This document shows, piece by piece, positions 8,901-19,000 of a DNA stretch of 64,000 nucleotides (the first letter of the stretch is position 1; every line of letters begins with the position of its first letter). Origin of the DNA: Akkermansiaceae bacterium (GTDB lineage: Bacteria > Verrucomicrobiota > Verrucomicrobiia > Verrucomicrobiales > Akkermansiaceae); the NCBI GenBank assembly GCA_903888515.1, contig CAISTY010000231.1:1-64000 (forward strand), given 5' to 3'. Under the pieces are notes generated by a model. That model saw nothing but the letters and a program-made list of their open reading frames with translations, was not told the origin of the DNA and searched no databases. The position numbers and the translations under genes are program-made.

Positions 8901-11429
8901 CCGCCCTATCAGTTCAACTGGACGCCACCGGCGGTGGGGACCGGTGACACCGGGAAGGTGACTCGCATGGAAGCGGGGCCGGTGGATGCGCGGTTATCAG
9001 TGACCGACTCCAAAGGGCGCGGAATGACCGCTTCGACCCGCGTGATCTTCTCGCAACTGGAGGTCGCGTTGCAGGGATTGGAGGAGAACGAGCCGATGGG
9101 CTCGGTGCGGTCGGTCTCGGTGACGCCCGAGGTTCCCGCCGGCATGACCGTCCGCTACCTCAGTGTGCCGGCGTGTCCGGTGGTCGCGAAAGGCAACGCG
9201 GCGGATCTGCGTTTCGACAAGCCCGGAAAATTCGCCGTGCATGCCGAGGTCGTGAAACGGGTAGGCGGGCAGGAGCAGGTGGTCGCAAAATCCGCCGCTC
9301 TAACCGTGACGGTGGCGGCCCCGAACTATCAGATCAGCCTCGCTCAGGCGGAGGTGCCGGTGGGAACCGAGACCACGGCCCAAGTGGTGGGGGACGATGG
9401 CAAGGAGCCAGCGGACGCAATCGTGGAATGGACGATTCCCGCCGGTTCGGATGCCGGGCGGGCCGGTCAATCGGCGCGGTTGGTTTCCGACGCTCCGGGA
9501 TCAGTGGCGGTTTCCGCACGCATCAAGGATCGCAAGACTTCGGTCGTGCTGGGCACAGCGAAGGCTGCGTTGAAGGTGGTGCCGCTGGAAATTACCGTCA
9601 CGATGGACCCTGCCGGCGGAAAAATGTTCCTCCTGAAAGCCAGTGTGGCGGCGAAGGTGACGGGGATTCGGTTTTCCTGGACCGCCAGCGGGGATGCCAT
9701 TGTCGGTCCGCGCTCGGGTGGCTCCGTGAAAGTCCTCGTCAAGGGTGACAAACAAGTCGATTGCGAGGTCATCGCCCGCAATGCCCGGGGCATCGAGATC
9801 GGCCGCTATAACAAAATATCGTTTGCCACCACCCAAACCCGCGACCCCGACAATGATCCGCAAATGCTGGTGGAAAAAGGGTATGCCATGGAAACGGCGG
9901 GAAATCTCGCGGGCGCCTGTAGCGAATACGACAAGGCGCTCGCTCTAACACCAGACCCGAAACTCAAGGCGCATCTGGCAGAACTCAGAGACGGAATCCA
10001 AAAGGCGGCTGATACCAAGACGAAGGAGGCCCAGGCGCAGTCCGTGGTCGGCAAAGGATATGCCATGGAAACGGCGGGCAACCTCGCGGGTGCCTGTGCC
10101 GAATACGCCAAGGCGCTCGCGCTAACGCCCGACCCGAAACTCAGGACGCATCTAGCAGAACTGCAAGCGCGCCTAACTACCGCGAAGGCGCTAACAGTCG
10201 AGGCTCCGCCGCCACCGCAGAAGGTCTTCGAATCGACCAACACAGGCGGTGTGTATAATAAACCAACCGCCCCGACCTTGTTCGAGGCATCCACACCGTA
10301 TGTTGTCACATATATTTCAACCTATCACTGGAATAACGGTCGTGGCACGCCCGCGCCGGGAAGCATCGGCTTGCGACACACTGACGGCACGATGTATGGA
10401 CCGTGGAAGGCTGCGGGAACGCCGGGGCAGGGCGGCGTGGTGAACGCATACTGGGTCGTGGAGCCCAATGCGACCGTGAAGCCCGGTACCTACACGATCA
10501 TCGACAGCGATCCCTCCACCTGGGCGCAAAATGCGGAGTCGGGCGGCCGGGGGCATGCCGTGGTCAAGGGCCATGCCGCGCAAGCAACCGCGACGACCGC
10601 CAGCACCCCGAGCGTGGCCGCTCCTAACAAAACCGTGGCGGGTGCCGGTCCGGTGGATCCCCGCGACCATCCCGTCATCGGCCCGAAAATCCAACAGTTA
10701 GTCGCGCTGGCTCGCGAGAGTGATCAACTGGCCGGCATCAAGGGTTATGCCGACGGCGACGCCCGCATGGCCCGGGTGGAGAAGCTCAGCTCGCAATTGC
10801 AGGCCCTCAACGCGGAGATCAGACAACTTCTCCGGCAAGCGGGCTATGATCCGGCCAAGGACTTCCCGCTCGGCGCGAAAATCGACGAACTCAACCGTCT
10901 CGGCCAAGAGGCGCTGAAACTGGGTAACTCCATCACGATTGACAATGCGACCGAGGGCTTGGCACGCCTCGAGGTCATCAAACTGCGTGTGCCAAAGTTG
11001 AACGCCGAGATCCGCGAATTGGTCGCGCGGGAAGCTGCGGCGGGACCTCCGGCGCAGACCCGGTCGGCAACGGCGCAACCCGCCGATTGGCCGACCATTC
11101 AGGCTCAGGTCCTCCAACTTGAGCGCCAACTTCAAGCGTCCAGCGATGCCTCTTACAAGCAGATGAGAGGCTGGGCGGCGAAGGAGGGACTTGCGGTGGT
11201 GGGGTCCGTGTTTCATTACAAAGTCATGTCGACAAGCCCGGAGTATGACAAGCATGTGGCCGACATGCAGCGCCGGGTGGATGCCGAAAATGCTCAACTC
11301 ATCAAATTGGCAAACGATACCATTGACCAACTGTCGCGCTTGGAGGCGCAATGCCCGCTGCCGAAGAACCGCGCCTACGTCAAGGAGGGTGCCGACGGTA
11401 TTCGGAAAAATATCAATTCGCCAAAATAG
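2994..11429 (+). CDS. Giant secreted multidomain protein A (coiled coil, Ig-like array, TPR, YHWNN domain)
   Basis: 2811 residues from ATG 2994; the frame is open upstream but only this start gives a hydrophobic signal (LHVVRVVHILLGVLILLATALA). Approximate order: signal 1-30; Lys/Glu-rich coiled coils 60-550; low-complexity stretch 550-650; helical region 660-1235 with a hydrophobic patch at 815-850; Ig-like domain 1250-1335; Pro-Val linker 1385-1450 (PPVKG-type repeats); short helical part 1480-1560; Ig/PKD-like array 1600-2280 (PPYQFNW, APYEYRW motifs); two near-identical TPR-like units 2290-2395 (GYAMETAGNLAGAC); YHWNN domain 2408-2530; C-terminal coiled coil 2560-2811. The TPR-YHWNN module matches the zinc-ribbon protein at 461-1663. 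The protein shares its general plan with the convergent giant at 13056-21137. It probably acts at or beyond the cell surface; its activity is unknown. Confidence 0.9.
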   Translation: MKPYRTPLHVVRVVHILLGVLILLATALAAPQPQPAKVKGVAPPVLEADRKALVQPTNPTEKQLGDFWRTVKEEWDVELNLHKGEMDAINKMPEGTPDDRELKQLARTEELNRHRDESKKLSVQRETIQGLIVEEANKRVEDKIQAIAKIEAAMPAEIAAMPEGTEKERAEKAARQALLKKDTSQIQNLTDNPQLSKASMSKGVKAIEKEHRGMDGDTDLGAGSQTAREIEKILKGMKIETVTDGGVLKTPKESDFNLAVNITDPPGSDTAWAKIQLEVNARNEETYLSEKIKKTAPYYDAIAVNDHEKKVVKGLNTAPEALVNDKEKLQPMAKGTLKALEQAAALDLKLPANFDNLSDDEQKELKTLRDDKVKLKQEELLTGVLSQMSEEERKKLVDKGKSAAEIKQIEANKKKAAPEKAKELLDRLKALKADTPGGDLKDKDDASELQNQCKEVFKEVKAVVKADGDKKAAVLRESQGDATPGDPENADALIKQSQKILNEQERANAEIAAAEAKKKSKAQGGPASGSEGGTDVASKNAEPQKKKPGNIDLDLTPDGAADTADTTPTAKPKGDGVPDAKASTQTTSAADPQAGDPKKSKKPETPATVDPKTKESAAVTDESGTAGATKPEKTKPAAGETAAAKAKPKVHPDNQQKVFKKTFEASIANPESARLMLAMLFAKAGADGVHALLNQLDTSVLVEMNEKNILKIKLTSADGKDSNTLSINFDNVPLRALTDLSNQVEAKMEAVVSKSGMKLVGHAMDAYGKVDEYSSYYDAVTSAETPEQAFENLGTALFRAKVPGADIVEGAMMGDATAVAWGCVNLAGMYFPPLGMGLALHGMGQAALAKGYKWWWTSSLELFVDGFYENAVFTPEKTEKINDKVVVDRKWILQSVKYNGKTIGRDELLTDMKALWMSHWDDLTLRKNLAETDPFLAIYEECEKHPNASAKLSGRFKERYEERWKDVRKEFFTHMIERLEARKRADMAGALGQVDKMVEELKELTSALQIQHEVFTISLGKSLTGAIQARANETYDWLVNMKRTALDQPLTQEENQRLTERIAAALDQYRKVSAARKSVMSILTGLFDRAGSSVRMEPLDGREWLKGLPMLTGDGTLDGAFAIQMARQAPAERRNIEEEMLRWKKEAKAGTKLNTPLDAKYLAELYYLHLFVVAYRTRVSGEATSGELWSMLDLAWYGPELSPDRGPVIERLNSLLDTARLAYTAKLKEYRDALIAALLVRITCDPGSARDPVSKTIRLGPEDEVTLRMEILPDAEARNPELTWTVNGQPIPGVRVLTLDAGLIRKLKDPDAATLTVMVDVVLDSNQSGEATAIVQRVFPDEDKAKEKDETPIPATEVADSAAPGKKSPPAGKPKKKGTGGTSAQPNKNLPPVTGVPPVKVPPPGTVVPPVKGVPPVKGGPPVAVVPPVTVPPPVKAVPPVAPPPVVKKAPDVIAPRPGMLPALKLPAEVVYGTSRVINETTAMLVGGVSQDYNAIAKAGANSAKNATGAANSISAEEKLYKEQLAAYDAAWAAWQKEDDRRAAVMKAEIAKAKAQGKNYIMDPLSESGYKQEPTPTIVKPTLMPTPPPKPKPDPDGRCYFFKSTPDLRFEPVEATSATTKVTFTRTGRVSIWMEIVDKDGKMTGETTPAVVNVVPPKLALVLQPASGAKVGQEVVASIETTPVIPADLLDYRWLEPPTANRLEKTPNASKIVFKATAKPLALQALARVPYFGDALGEVRQTCTASAFTIAVTPVRRGPTPKEWSTPAGGLIDVSHTFLIDEQFSLKAQLEGEGAPTDVRWRWTVNEGTTLGNPASSDPTVSRHTKGPVTAKVEALDAAGVVLATGAAEVQILSEDDVLKPLVVAIALDQRILELGQSTRAVATASGGKAPYEYRWNTGATGGSLALTKPDEGKLSITVTAQDARKKTATASAMLEVTAPKLTLSVTAERAEAQVGESINLKAVAGGGRPPYQFNWTPPAVGTGDTGKVTRMEAGPVDARLSVTDSKGRGMTASTRVIFSQLEVALQGLEENEPMGSVRSVSVTPEVPAGMTVRYLSVPACPVVAKGNAADLRFDKPGKFAVHAEVVKRVGGQEQVVAKSAALTVTVAAPNYQISLAQAEVPVGTETTAQVVGDDGKEPADAIVEWTIPAGSDAGRAGQSARLVSDAPGSVAVSARIKDRKTSVVLGTAKAALKVVPLEITVTMDPAGGKMFLLKASVAAKVTGIRFSWTASGDAIVGPRSGGSVKVLVKGDKQVDCEVIARNARGIEIGRYNKISFATTQTRDPDNDPQMLVEKGYAMETAGNLAGACSEYDKALALTPDPKLKAHLAELRDGIQKAADTKTKEAQAQSVVGKGYAMETAGNLAGACAEYAKALALTPDPKLRTHLAELQARLTTAKALTVEAPPPPQKVFESTNTGGVYNKPTAPTLFEASTPYVVTYISTYHWNNGRGTPAPGSIGLRHTDGTMYGPWKAAGTPGQGGVVNAYWVVEPNATVKPGTYTIIDSDPSTWAQNAESGGRGHAVVKGHAAQATATTASTPSVAAPNKTVAGAGPVDPRDHPVIGPKIQQLVALARESDQLAGIKGYADGDARMARVEKLSSQLQALNAEIRQLLRQAGYDPAKDFPLGAKIDELNRLGQEALKLGNSITIDNATEGLARLEVIKLRVPKLNAEIRELVAREAAAGPPAQTRSATAQPADWPTIQAQVLQLERQLQASSDASYKQMRGWAAKEGLAVVGSVFHYKVMSTSPEYDKHVADMQRRVDAENAQLIKLANDTIDQLSRLEAQCPLPKNRAYVKEGADGIRKNINSPK

Positions 11430-11456
11430 CCCGGCCCCCAATCACTAATATATCAC

Positions 11457-11603
11457 ATTATCAAGGACAAGACCCAAGGCCGCCTGATTCAGGTGGAAGG
11501 ACCCGGGTGGCGGACGTTTTTCGATGACGTGGAGGCGACTCTGGCAGGAAAACAAACGGCCCTCCTCGGCGGGCTCAGCACCGACACGGGAACCAGTTAC
11601 TGA
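11457..11603 (+). pseudogene. Orphan coding fragment cut by a MITE
   Basis: A reading frame without a start codon runs through this stretch (GRLIQVEGPGWRTFFDDV, then GGLSTDTGTS) and ends at a TGA that belongs to the left terminal repeat of the element at 11598. It looks like protein sequence but no start or ribosome site precedes it, so it is probably a remnant interrupted by the insertion. The family was not recognised. Confidence 0.35.
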
Positions 11604-11792
11604 TGAGTTCTTGGTTTGCCCTACAGTATTTTTTGCCGCAAAAATGCGCAAGATACGCAATCAGGTCAAGTTTTCCGGTCTTCTGTCTTCTGTCTTCAAG
11701 TCTTCTGTCTGAGGCGCAGCCTCGCTACTTTTGTGGTTTCTGTGCCTCTTTGCGGCTAACTGAATGTATTCCAACCCAGGGACTGCTCAGTA
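11598..11792 (-). mobile_element. 195-bp MITE, copy A
   Basis: This element is the reverse complement of 23226-23420 and has the same length. Its two ends are imperfect inverted repeats: TACTGATGAGTTCTTGG at the left and, read inward from the right, TACTGAGCAGTCCCTGGG. Both ends start with TA, as expected if the element targets TA (IS630/Tc1-mariner type MITEs); that family link is inference. It contains the string GCCGCAAAGAGGCACAG. No protein is encoded; the open frames through it are by-products of the repeat. The right end provides the ATG of the gene at 11764. Confidence 0.8.
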
Positions 11793-12606
11793 TCTATACT
11801 TCCCGGCCGCCGCACTGGTCTATCCGGGAAGGCGCGATGCCGTGTGGGTGTTTCTTGCCGCAGTTTTGGCCTATGCCCTGCTGCCATGGCCGAAATATGG
11901 CCCCCGGACCTTGAGCTATAGCCGGAACCGGGCGGTCATCGTGCCTGACCTGTTAGGCAGGATGGAATGCGCCTATGCGGACATCGAACGCGTGGAACCC
12001 GCCGTGCTGGCCCTGCCCAGGTGGCTCAGGATCGTGATGCTGCTGGCGGCTTTGCTCAACTGGCGCCTGATGGGGGCGATCTGGCTCGGGTCGTCACAGG
12101 AAACCCACGGCATTGCCATCCGCCGCAATGACGGCACGCGCTTCAATATCTGGCTCGACTATCTGGATGGCAGCAGTCATGTGTTTCGCGAACTCCGCCG
12201 TGCCAATGTGCCGATGTCTCCGCAACTAGTGCAATATGTGGACGAATGGCTGGCCGAGTTCCCCGATGCGGAACCATGGCCTAACGCTAACAAGCGGAAA
12301 GGCCGCCTCGGCCCGGTGCTCGTCGTGCTGGCGCTGACGCTGTCCCTCGGCCTCCATTTCTGGCCGGAGCCACCGTGCAAGGTTTACCAGGAAAGCCGCG
12401 CGTTATCCCCCGAGGTGACGGCCCAGCGCGCCCGCCTGTTGGAGGAAATGAATCAGGTCCAGATCGAAATGAATGCCGCCATGCGGCGCTATCAAGAGGG
12501 ACCGCCCAAGAACCGGATGCAGGAACTGGACCATTTCACCGAACTCTCGAATCAATTTGACGAGATCACCAAAGAATACGACGCTCTCTGGAGCGACACC
12601 CCTTGA
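11764..12606 (+). CDS. Membrane protein with PH-like soluble part and C-terminal coiled coil; N-terminus overlaps a MITE
   Basis: 280 residues as read from ATG 11764. The first nine residues (MYSNPGTAQ) are encoded by the MITE end, so the native start is probably lost or replaced. A first hydrophobic helix (AVWVFLAAVLAYALLPWP, about 28-46), a beta-rich part (about 50-75, LSYSRNRAVIVPDL...CAYADIERVE), a second hydrophobic segment (about 85-110), a soluble part (GIAIRRNDGTRFNIWLDY), a third helix (about 183-201) and a coiled coil (about 215-275) follow. The beta-rich part resembles bacterial PH-like domains such as the one in 21363-22055. It is followed after 4 bp by the secreted protein at 12611, suggesting an operon. 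Function unknown. Confidence 0.75.
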   Translation: MYSNPGTAQYLYFPAAALVYPGRRDAVWVFLAAVLAYALLPWPKYGPRTLSYSRNRAVIVPDLLGRMECAYADIERVEPAVLALPRWLRIVMLLAALLNWRLMGAIWLGSSQETHGIAIRRNDGTRFNIWLDYLDGSSHVFRELRRANVPMSPQLVQYVDEWLAEFPDAEPWPNANKRKGRLGPVLVVLALTLSLGLHFWPEPPCKVYQESRALSPEVTAQRARLLEEMNQVQIEMNAAMRRYQEGPPKNRMQELDHFTELSNQFDEITKEYDALWSDTP

Positions 12607-12610
12607 TCCC

Positions 12611-13045
12611 ATGAAAACACGACTGATAGCGATGGCCTGGTTGTTATGCACGGCGGCACTTTTTGCCAAACCCCACACGCCCGCGCCCGGCACCGCCGAG
12701 CGCAAGGCGATCTGCGATGCGATGCGCGAGTATACCATCGCGGCACAGAAGAAGACGCTCGCCTACTCGTTTCTCTTCAAGGTTGAGTTCATGCGGGTGG
12801 ACGGTGATTACGCGGGATTTCAGGGATTCCCGGTCAAGCCGGATGGTACGCTGGATGATCGTTTCGAGGATTTCGTTTATACGACGTTCCTCAGGAAAAA
12901 AAACGGGGTGTGGCAGGTGATCCGTGATCTGAGCCGGACCGACGTCCCGACCGACGAGGAAGTCCGCGATATCCGCAAAAAATTCCCCGCCGATTTTCCC
13001 ACCGCTGCGATGCCGCAATACTGGCGGAAACTCCTGCGCCCGTGA
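12611..13045 (+). CDS. Small secreted protein
   Basis: 144 residues, starting 4 bp after the stop of the preceding gene. A signal peptide (MKTRLIAMAWLLCTAALFA) is followed by PGTAERKAICDAMR, a segment found in a widespread family of small periplasmic proteins of unknown function that share the APGTAERKAI pattern, then FKVEFMRVDGDYAGFQG and a charged C-terminus. It ends 10 bp before the end of the convergent giant gene at 13056. I know of no assigned activity. Confidence 0.8.
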   Translation: MKTRLIAMAWLLCTAALFAKPHTPAPGTAERKAICDAMREYTIAAQKKTLAYSFLFKVEFMRVDGDYAGFQGFPVKPDGTLDDRFEDFVYTTFLRKKNGVWQVIRDLSRTDVPTDEEVRDIRKKFPADFPTAAMPQYWRKLLRP

Positions 13046-13055
13046 GTCCAATGCG

Positions 13056-16000
13056 TCAGGGTTTTCCGGTTTTGCCAGTAGTGGTCCAGGTGCCGCCATA
13101 GGTTCCGACAAAGGAGTCCTTGTAGTTCCATTTTCCCGATGCCGATGTGGGTCCGGCAAAACGCCCCTCGAACAACCTGCTGTTCTGCCCAAGTACCGCC
13201 TGCGCTTTGATATTGCCACCGGCATCCACCTTGCCATACATGTCGCTCATGAGGCTGCTAGTGCTAGTGATCTTCAAATCCCCGTTAGGCTTTATTTCCA
13301 GGGTGCAGGTTTGGCTGGTGATGCCGCTGGGCGTGGCCTTGCTGTAAGTCAAAGTGACCGGGTGCTCGCCGGCATAGGCACTAACACCCGCCTGAACGGG
13401 TGGTTTCACCACGGGCGGCACCTTGCCATTGTCAGCCACGCTGGTGGCGGGATCCTGCGTTGGCGGCGGGGTGACCGGCGGTTTGCTAGGCGGTTGCGGG
13501 GTGGGTGGTTTTGCCGGTGGTCCCGCGGTGGCGGCGGGCTGCACCTTGATCTGGCAGGTGGCGCTTACCGTCTTGCCGGCGCTGTCGCGCACCTCCACGG
13601 TGAGTGACGAGTCTTTCGTGCGGGTCGCCTTGATAGCGCCGGATTTTGCTTTCGTTAGAATTCCGTCAGATGTCCAGCTATAGGTATAGGGAGGCTTGCC
13701 GCCTGCGGGCTGGGCTTTCAGGCTGAACGACTCTGCGGGCGCGACTTTGATGAGGTTCTGTGAGAGAGTGACCGCGAGAACCGCAGCCACCGGTGACTTG
13801 TCATCATTCTTTGCAGGCACCTTGACGGCGGGATCCTTGGTTGGCGGCAAGGTCACAGGCGGTTTTTTTGTGAGATCCGGTGCGGGTGGGGGAGTGGGTT
13901 TTTCCGGAGGATTCACGTTGGTGGCAGGCTGCACTTTGACCTGACAGGTGGCGGTGGCGGTTTTGCCGTCGCTGTCGCGCACGTTCACGGTGAAAGTCGT
14001 GTCCTGTGAACGGGTCGCTTTAAGTCCGATGGTTTTGATCTCTGTTAGAGAACCGTTAGAAGTCCAGCTGTAGGTATAGGGTGGCTTGCCACCGGCAGGC
14101 TGGGCCATCAGGCGGAACGACTCCGCAGGTGCCACTTGGATGAGGTTCTTGTTGAGGGTGACCGAGAGAGCCGCCGCCACCGGCACCTTGTCATCATTCT
14201 TTTCGGGCACCTTGGTGGCGGGATCTTTCGGCGGTGGCAGGGTCACAGGCGGCTTGGGCGTTGGAACCGGGGTGGGTGGGGTGGGTGGGGTGATGAGAGG
14301 CGGCGTGGCGGTGGCGGGCAGCACTTCCAATTGACAGGTTTGACTTTGCATCTGCCCGGTGGCATCGACGACTTCCACCTTCATTGAGGCGCTCTCTCTG
14401 GCCGTCCCCTGTCCATCGGCGGACGCCAGCTTGAGTAGCATTCCGTTACGATACCAGCGGAACGTGTAGGGTGGTTTGCCGCCCACCACTTGAGTTTTCA
14501 AAGAGAATTTTTCACCTTGGGGTACCTGCACGCGTGCCGGCAGCGAGACATTCAGGGGGACTGCGGGCACCGCCGCGGGATTGCTTTCTGCGCCGACGAC
14601 GCCGAAGGTCACCGTGCCCGCTCCGAGGGTGCGGCCTTCCTTGTCACGGGCGATGACATTGACTTCCGCGGATCCCGGTTCGTGACGGGATGCGGTGTTT
14701 TCGTTGCCGCCATCCGCTGTTAGATTGGTGCCTTCATTCGGTTTCCATGCCCAGCGCACCTCGTCCACTTTGGGCACGCCCACCAACTCGGCGCGCAAAC
14801 GCACGCGTTCATCGACCACAAAGGTGCCTTTGGGTGGAGAAACGTGCGCCTTGCGGACCGGATCCCAATAGGTGGCACGCGTGGTCTCGGGGTCTAACAC
14901 CTTGACCGTCACCTGGTAATTGGAGCCGGAGTAGGTGCCTTTGACTTCGCCGATGGTTTCGCCACTTCCCGGCACGCGCAGCACGGCATGGAACGCGATG
15001 GGTTTGCCCGGTTCGGGTGCTTTGAAGGAAATTTGGGTGCCCGACTTGTTCAACTCCAATTTTTGTGAGGTTGCGGGTTCGAGCCAGACGATGCGCAGCA
15101 GTTCCTCGGGCACCAGCGGAGCAGTCTTGAGGGTTGCCTTGACTTCCTCGCCGATTTTGGCCCCGGACGACGGGGAAAACTCCAGGGAAATCCGTGGCGC
15201 GACCACTTCACATACGGCTTGGTCGGCCTCGCCAACCGTGGAGCCATCCTTCGCATGCAGCGTCGCCCAGATTTTGATTTTGCCCATCTCCGAGAAGGTC
15301 ACATGCGTGGTTGCTCCCTGCGGTGGGTTGAATGTTAGATTGGGAGTGGCATGCCAGACTGCATGGCGATCGGACGCCACTTCGCCATCCAGATCGGTGA
15401 CGGCACCATGTGATGGATCGTTGGCCGGAATGTTGGTAGAGATTTCGGCAGACTGCCCATAGACGATTTGCGCGGGCAGTCCCTTGATGGTGGTGTTGGT
15501 GGCTTCCACCGTCATCACCACCTCACCCAAAGCGGCATTACCGGTGGCATCGGTGACCTTGACGGAAAGTTTTTGATTGCCAGGCATTCTGGAAACAAAG
15601 GTGACTTTGTTGCCCTTGCCTGCATGATCTCCGGTCCATTCATATTTATAGGGTGCCGTGCCACCGGTGACCGTGGCAGTAACATCGACGGCTTGCGCAT
15701 ACTTCGGTTTGGTGGTGGCTGCGGTCAGCGTGACCTTCATTTCCTTCGGTGTCTCGACTTTCGCAGAGGTCCAGGGAACCACTTTGATATTGCCATCCGC
15801 GGTCACTTTGAGCCCGTCAAGAATGGCCCGCGCCTCGTTGCGGGCTGCCGTTCCCTCCGACTCATAGGGGGCCTTCCCGATTTCGACGCCGGAGGCCGTC
15901 CCGCTTGATACACTATATTTGAAATGGATGGCGGCACGCCCTTTGACCACCGCGCCGGCTCCCCCTGCCATGATTCCCTCATGGGCCGTCCAACCGACAT

Positions 16001-19000
16001 CGCCGCTGTAGGCAGCTTGCTTATAAGTCAAGGGTTCCTCCACGATATATCCTTTGAAATCCCCGATGGAAAATGACTTCATGTTGGGTTTCTCGATCCT
16101 TATCTTTGCGAGCCATGCATCCACCTCTTCCTGGCCGGAACGTAGAGCCCATCCAGCATGGACGTTTGCAGAGACGGTTCCAGTGCCGGCGTTGCCCTTC
16201 AGCACCACATCCTTGCGTTTCATATCCAAGGCATTCCCCTGATTGCCGCCTTCCCAGTTGCCTCCGGCGGTGGTGGAAAATCGCGCGGGCCTCACAAGGA
16301 TCGCCTGCGTTGCCTTATCCACCTCGTTGCCTAATGCGTCGGCCAAGGCCACCGTAATGGTTGTGGGTTTCAGTTCGGGTTTGCCGTCCGCGCCGGTGGA
16401 TGTCATGTGGTCGTCCGGAACAAACTGCATTCTAACGGACGAGTTTTTGGTGGCGCTTGGGTTACCGTCAAGCGTCGGGGAAATCAATGTTCCGCCATAC
16501 CATGAGTAATGATCCATCAAGGGAACGATGAGCGGGTCGGGAATGGCACTCATCTCGAAAATCTCGCTGTAGAGCACTTCCGCAGGAGCGGTGATCTTCG
16601 TCTTGAACAGCACCACCGCATCACAGACACCACGCGCCGCCAAATACTCTTTGCCCGCTTTGTCCTTGCCGAAATACTCAACTTGAACCTGGAACTTGCC
16701 CCCTTCCTTGGCGGGGATCGTGCAGGAACGATGATTTCCCACACCGTGGCTCCAAACCACGCGACACGCCCCCAAATCTGGAGTTTGCGGCAATGTGACG
16801 TTCACCCTGATACTCTGCCCGATGCGGGCCGGTCGCGAATCCACCTGCAAGATGACTTCCGTCACTCCCTGGGCAAGACCGGCTTTGGTGTTAGGATTGG
16901 TGGCGGGGTCCTTGACAGGCTCCTTGGTCGGGTCCTTGGTCGGGTCCTTGGTAGGGTCCTTGGTAGGGTCCTTGGTAGGGTCCTTGGTAGGGTTCTTGGT
17001 AGGGTCCTTGGTAGGGTTCTTGATAGGGTCCTTGATAGGTTCCTTGATAGGTTCCTTGATAGGTTCCTTGATCGGGTCCTTGGTTAAATCATCCAAGTCG
17101 GGGGGCTCATAGTCCGGCGGCAAGGATGCGAGTTTTTGCAAGTTCGGCCCGCATTTGCCAGTGAGATAAAGCTCGCGGATGTCTTCAAATCGCACGCGGA
17201 AGCCGGTCAGGTTTTCCAGATCTGAATCCGGCGGGACTCCATCGGACGCGCTGCCCGCCCGCATGGCGCCGAGTTCCTGCTCTAAAAACCGCAAATGCTT
17301 CACATAATTGGGGGAATATTTGTTATCCTGGATCTGCTGTTCGGTATCAGCCCACTTTTTCAACTGGTTGACCACCATATCCTGATAGTTGGTATTGCGT
17401 TCCGAGTGGGGTTTGGTCTTTGTTTTGACGTTTGCCAGCCATTCGATGTGATGTGTCATTTCATGCATCATGGTCTGGCGTTGCTGGTAGCGATCCTTGT
17501 TGGCCCCGCCGAGCTTGCGCGGATCGAAGGGGAAAACGATATCGGCGGTCAGTCCGATATAATCCCAGGTGGCATGATATGCCCGACTATCGGGCCGGGC
17601 ATCCACCAGTTTTTTGCCTTCTTCCCCGACAATGAACCGGTTCATGTTTTTATCAGCGGCTTTGCGGAAAATTCCCGGATCACCCAGGCAGATGGCCGCG
17701 CCGAAGCCGGTCTGGTCAAACTGTTTCTGGTAGATTTGTATTTCAGCAAGGATGGCGGCTTTGACATCGGATTCCGGTTTTCGTGTGTTATAGTGTTTAC
17801 GGATTTCATTCAGGATCTCCTCACGTTCCTTGGCCAACCCTGACGCACGCGCCCCGGTGCCCGGATGCAGCAAACGCAGCGACACGTTCTGCAGCCGCTT
17901 CCATACATCCGCGTCAAATGCATCCTTGGCATTCACCGGCCCGCCCTTTGCCATTTTAAAATCCTCCACGGCTGTCAAGAAGACGCCATTGAATGTTTCA
18001 TAGGCTTTCTGGATGTTCGGTGCGTCTTTGGCTTCCACACCTATCAACCCGAAAAACGCGGTGCCCTCCGGCACATCCAGTCCGGCATCCTCATACACCT
18101 TGGCGACACGGTCATTCAGGTATTTCAATGCGTCCCCGTAGGTTTTCAGATAGCGTTTCCAGAGGTTGGCGAGCTGCTCGGTGCGGGTGTTGCTGGTGGC
18201 TGCCGCCTCGAGCATCCCGCTCACAAAACTCGTCTCCTCCGCCGTGGCCGCAAGCACCAGTTGGTCACCCGCATGCAAGCCTTTGTCAATTTCGGCGAGT
18301 TGTTTGGCCCAGTCCGCGCTTTTGCCGGACGAACTCCGGATCGTTGCGAGCCGCCCTGCGATCTGGCGCAGCGCCGCCTCTGTTAGAAAATCCCGTTCGT
18401 GAACATACCGCCGCACCAAGTGGGCGCCGGCACGGAATGGTTTTCCCGAAACCGAGACCGCCTGCTCCGCCACCGCGGAAAAATTCCATGCTTCCACGGC
18501 ATTGAGATCCAGATCGGGGAAATACCGGCGCACTGCGGCTTCCCACAGTGCCAGATTCGGGTTGCCCTCCCAGAAATGACGTTGAGCATAGCTTCTCAAG
18601 GCCGTGTTCAGGGCCATGGGATACGGCTCTTTTCCGCCCAGAGGTTTCAATTTCACGGCACCTTTCGGCGTGTAGCAATCGTCGAAAGCCGGGGTATGGC
18701 GCATGACCACCCGTTTGCCATCCTCGGACTTGCCAATCTCTGCCGGAGGCATGACCGCAAAGGAAAGCACCGGGCCGTCCACGGTCTGCAATTCTCCATT
18801 GGCATCCATCGCGGCATAGAGAGCCTGGATGAATTGGCGCTCGTCCGCATTGGCAGAAATCGCGCTGCCACCCGTGAAGCCGAGATACCCGACCAGAGCC
18901 ACCGCACCCACCTCCGGGAATGCCAGGCCCAGCGCCTCTAACAAAGCCATCCCGGTCTGGCCGGCGAGCTTCTTGCCATCCGCGTCCATGCCGCTGGCCA

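Noticed and set aside
11603-11914. Open frame of 103 codons through MITE copy A
   Set aside because: An almost identical frame occurs in copy B at 23131-23415 on the other strand; it is a translation of the element and has no protein-like features or start signals.
16912-17085. Possible CRISPR array
   Set aside because: Units are contiguous 12-bp coding repeats without spacers.
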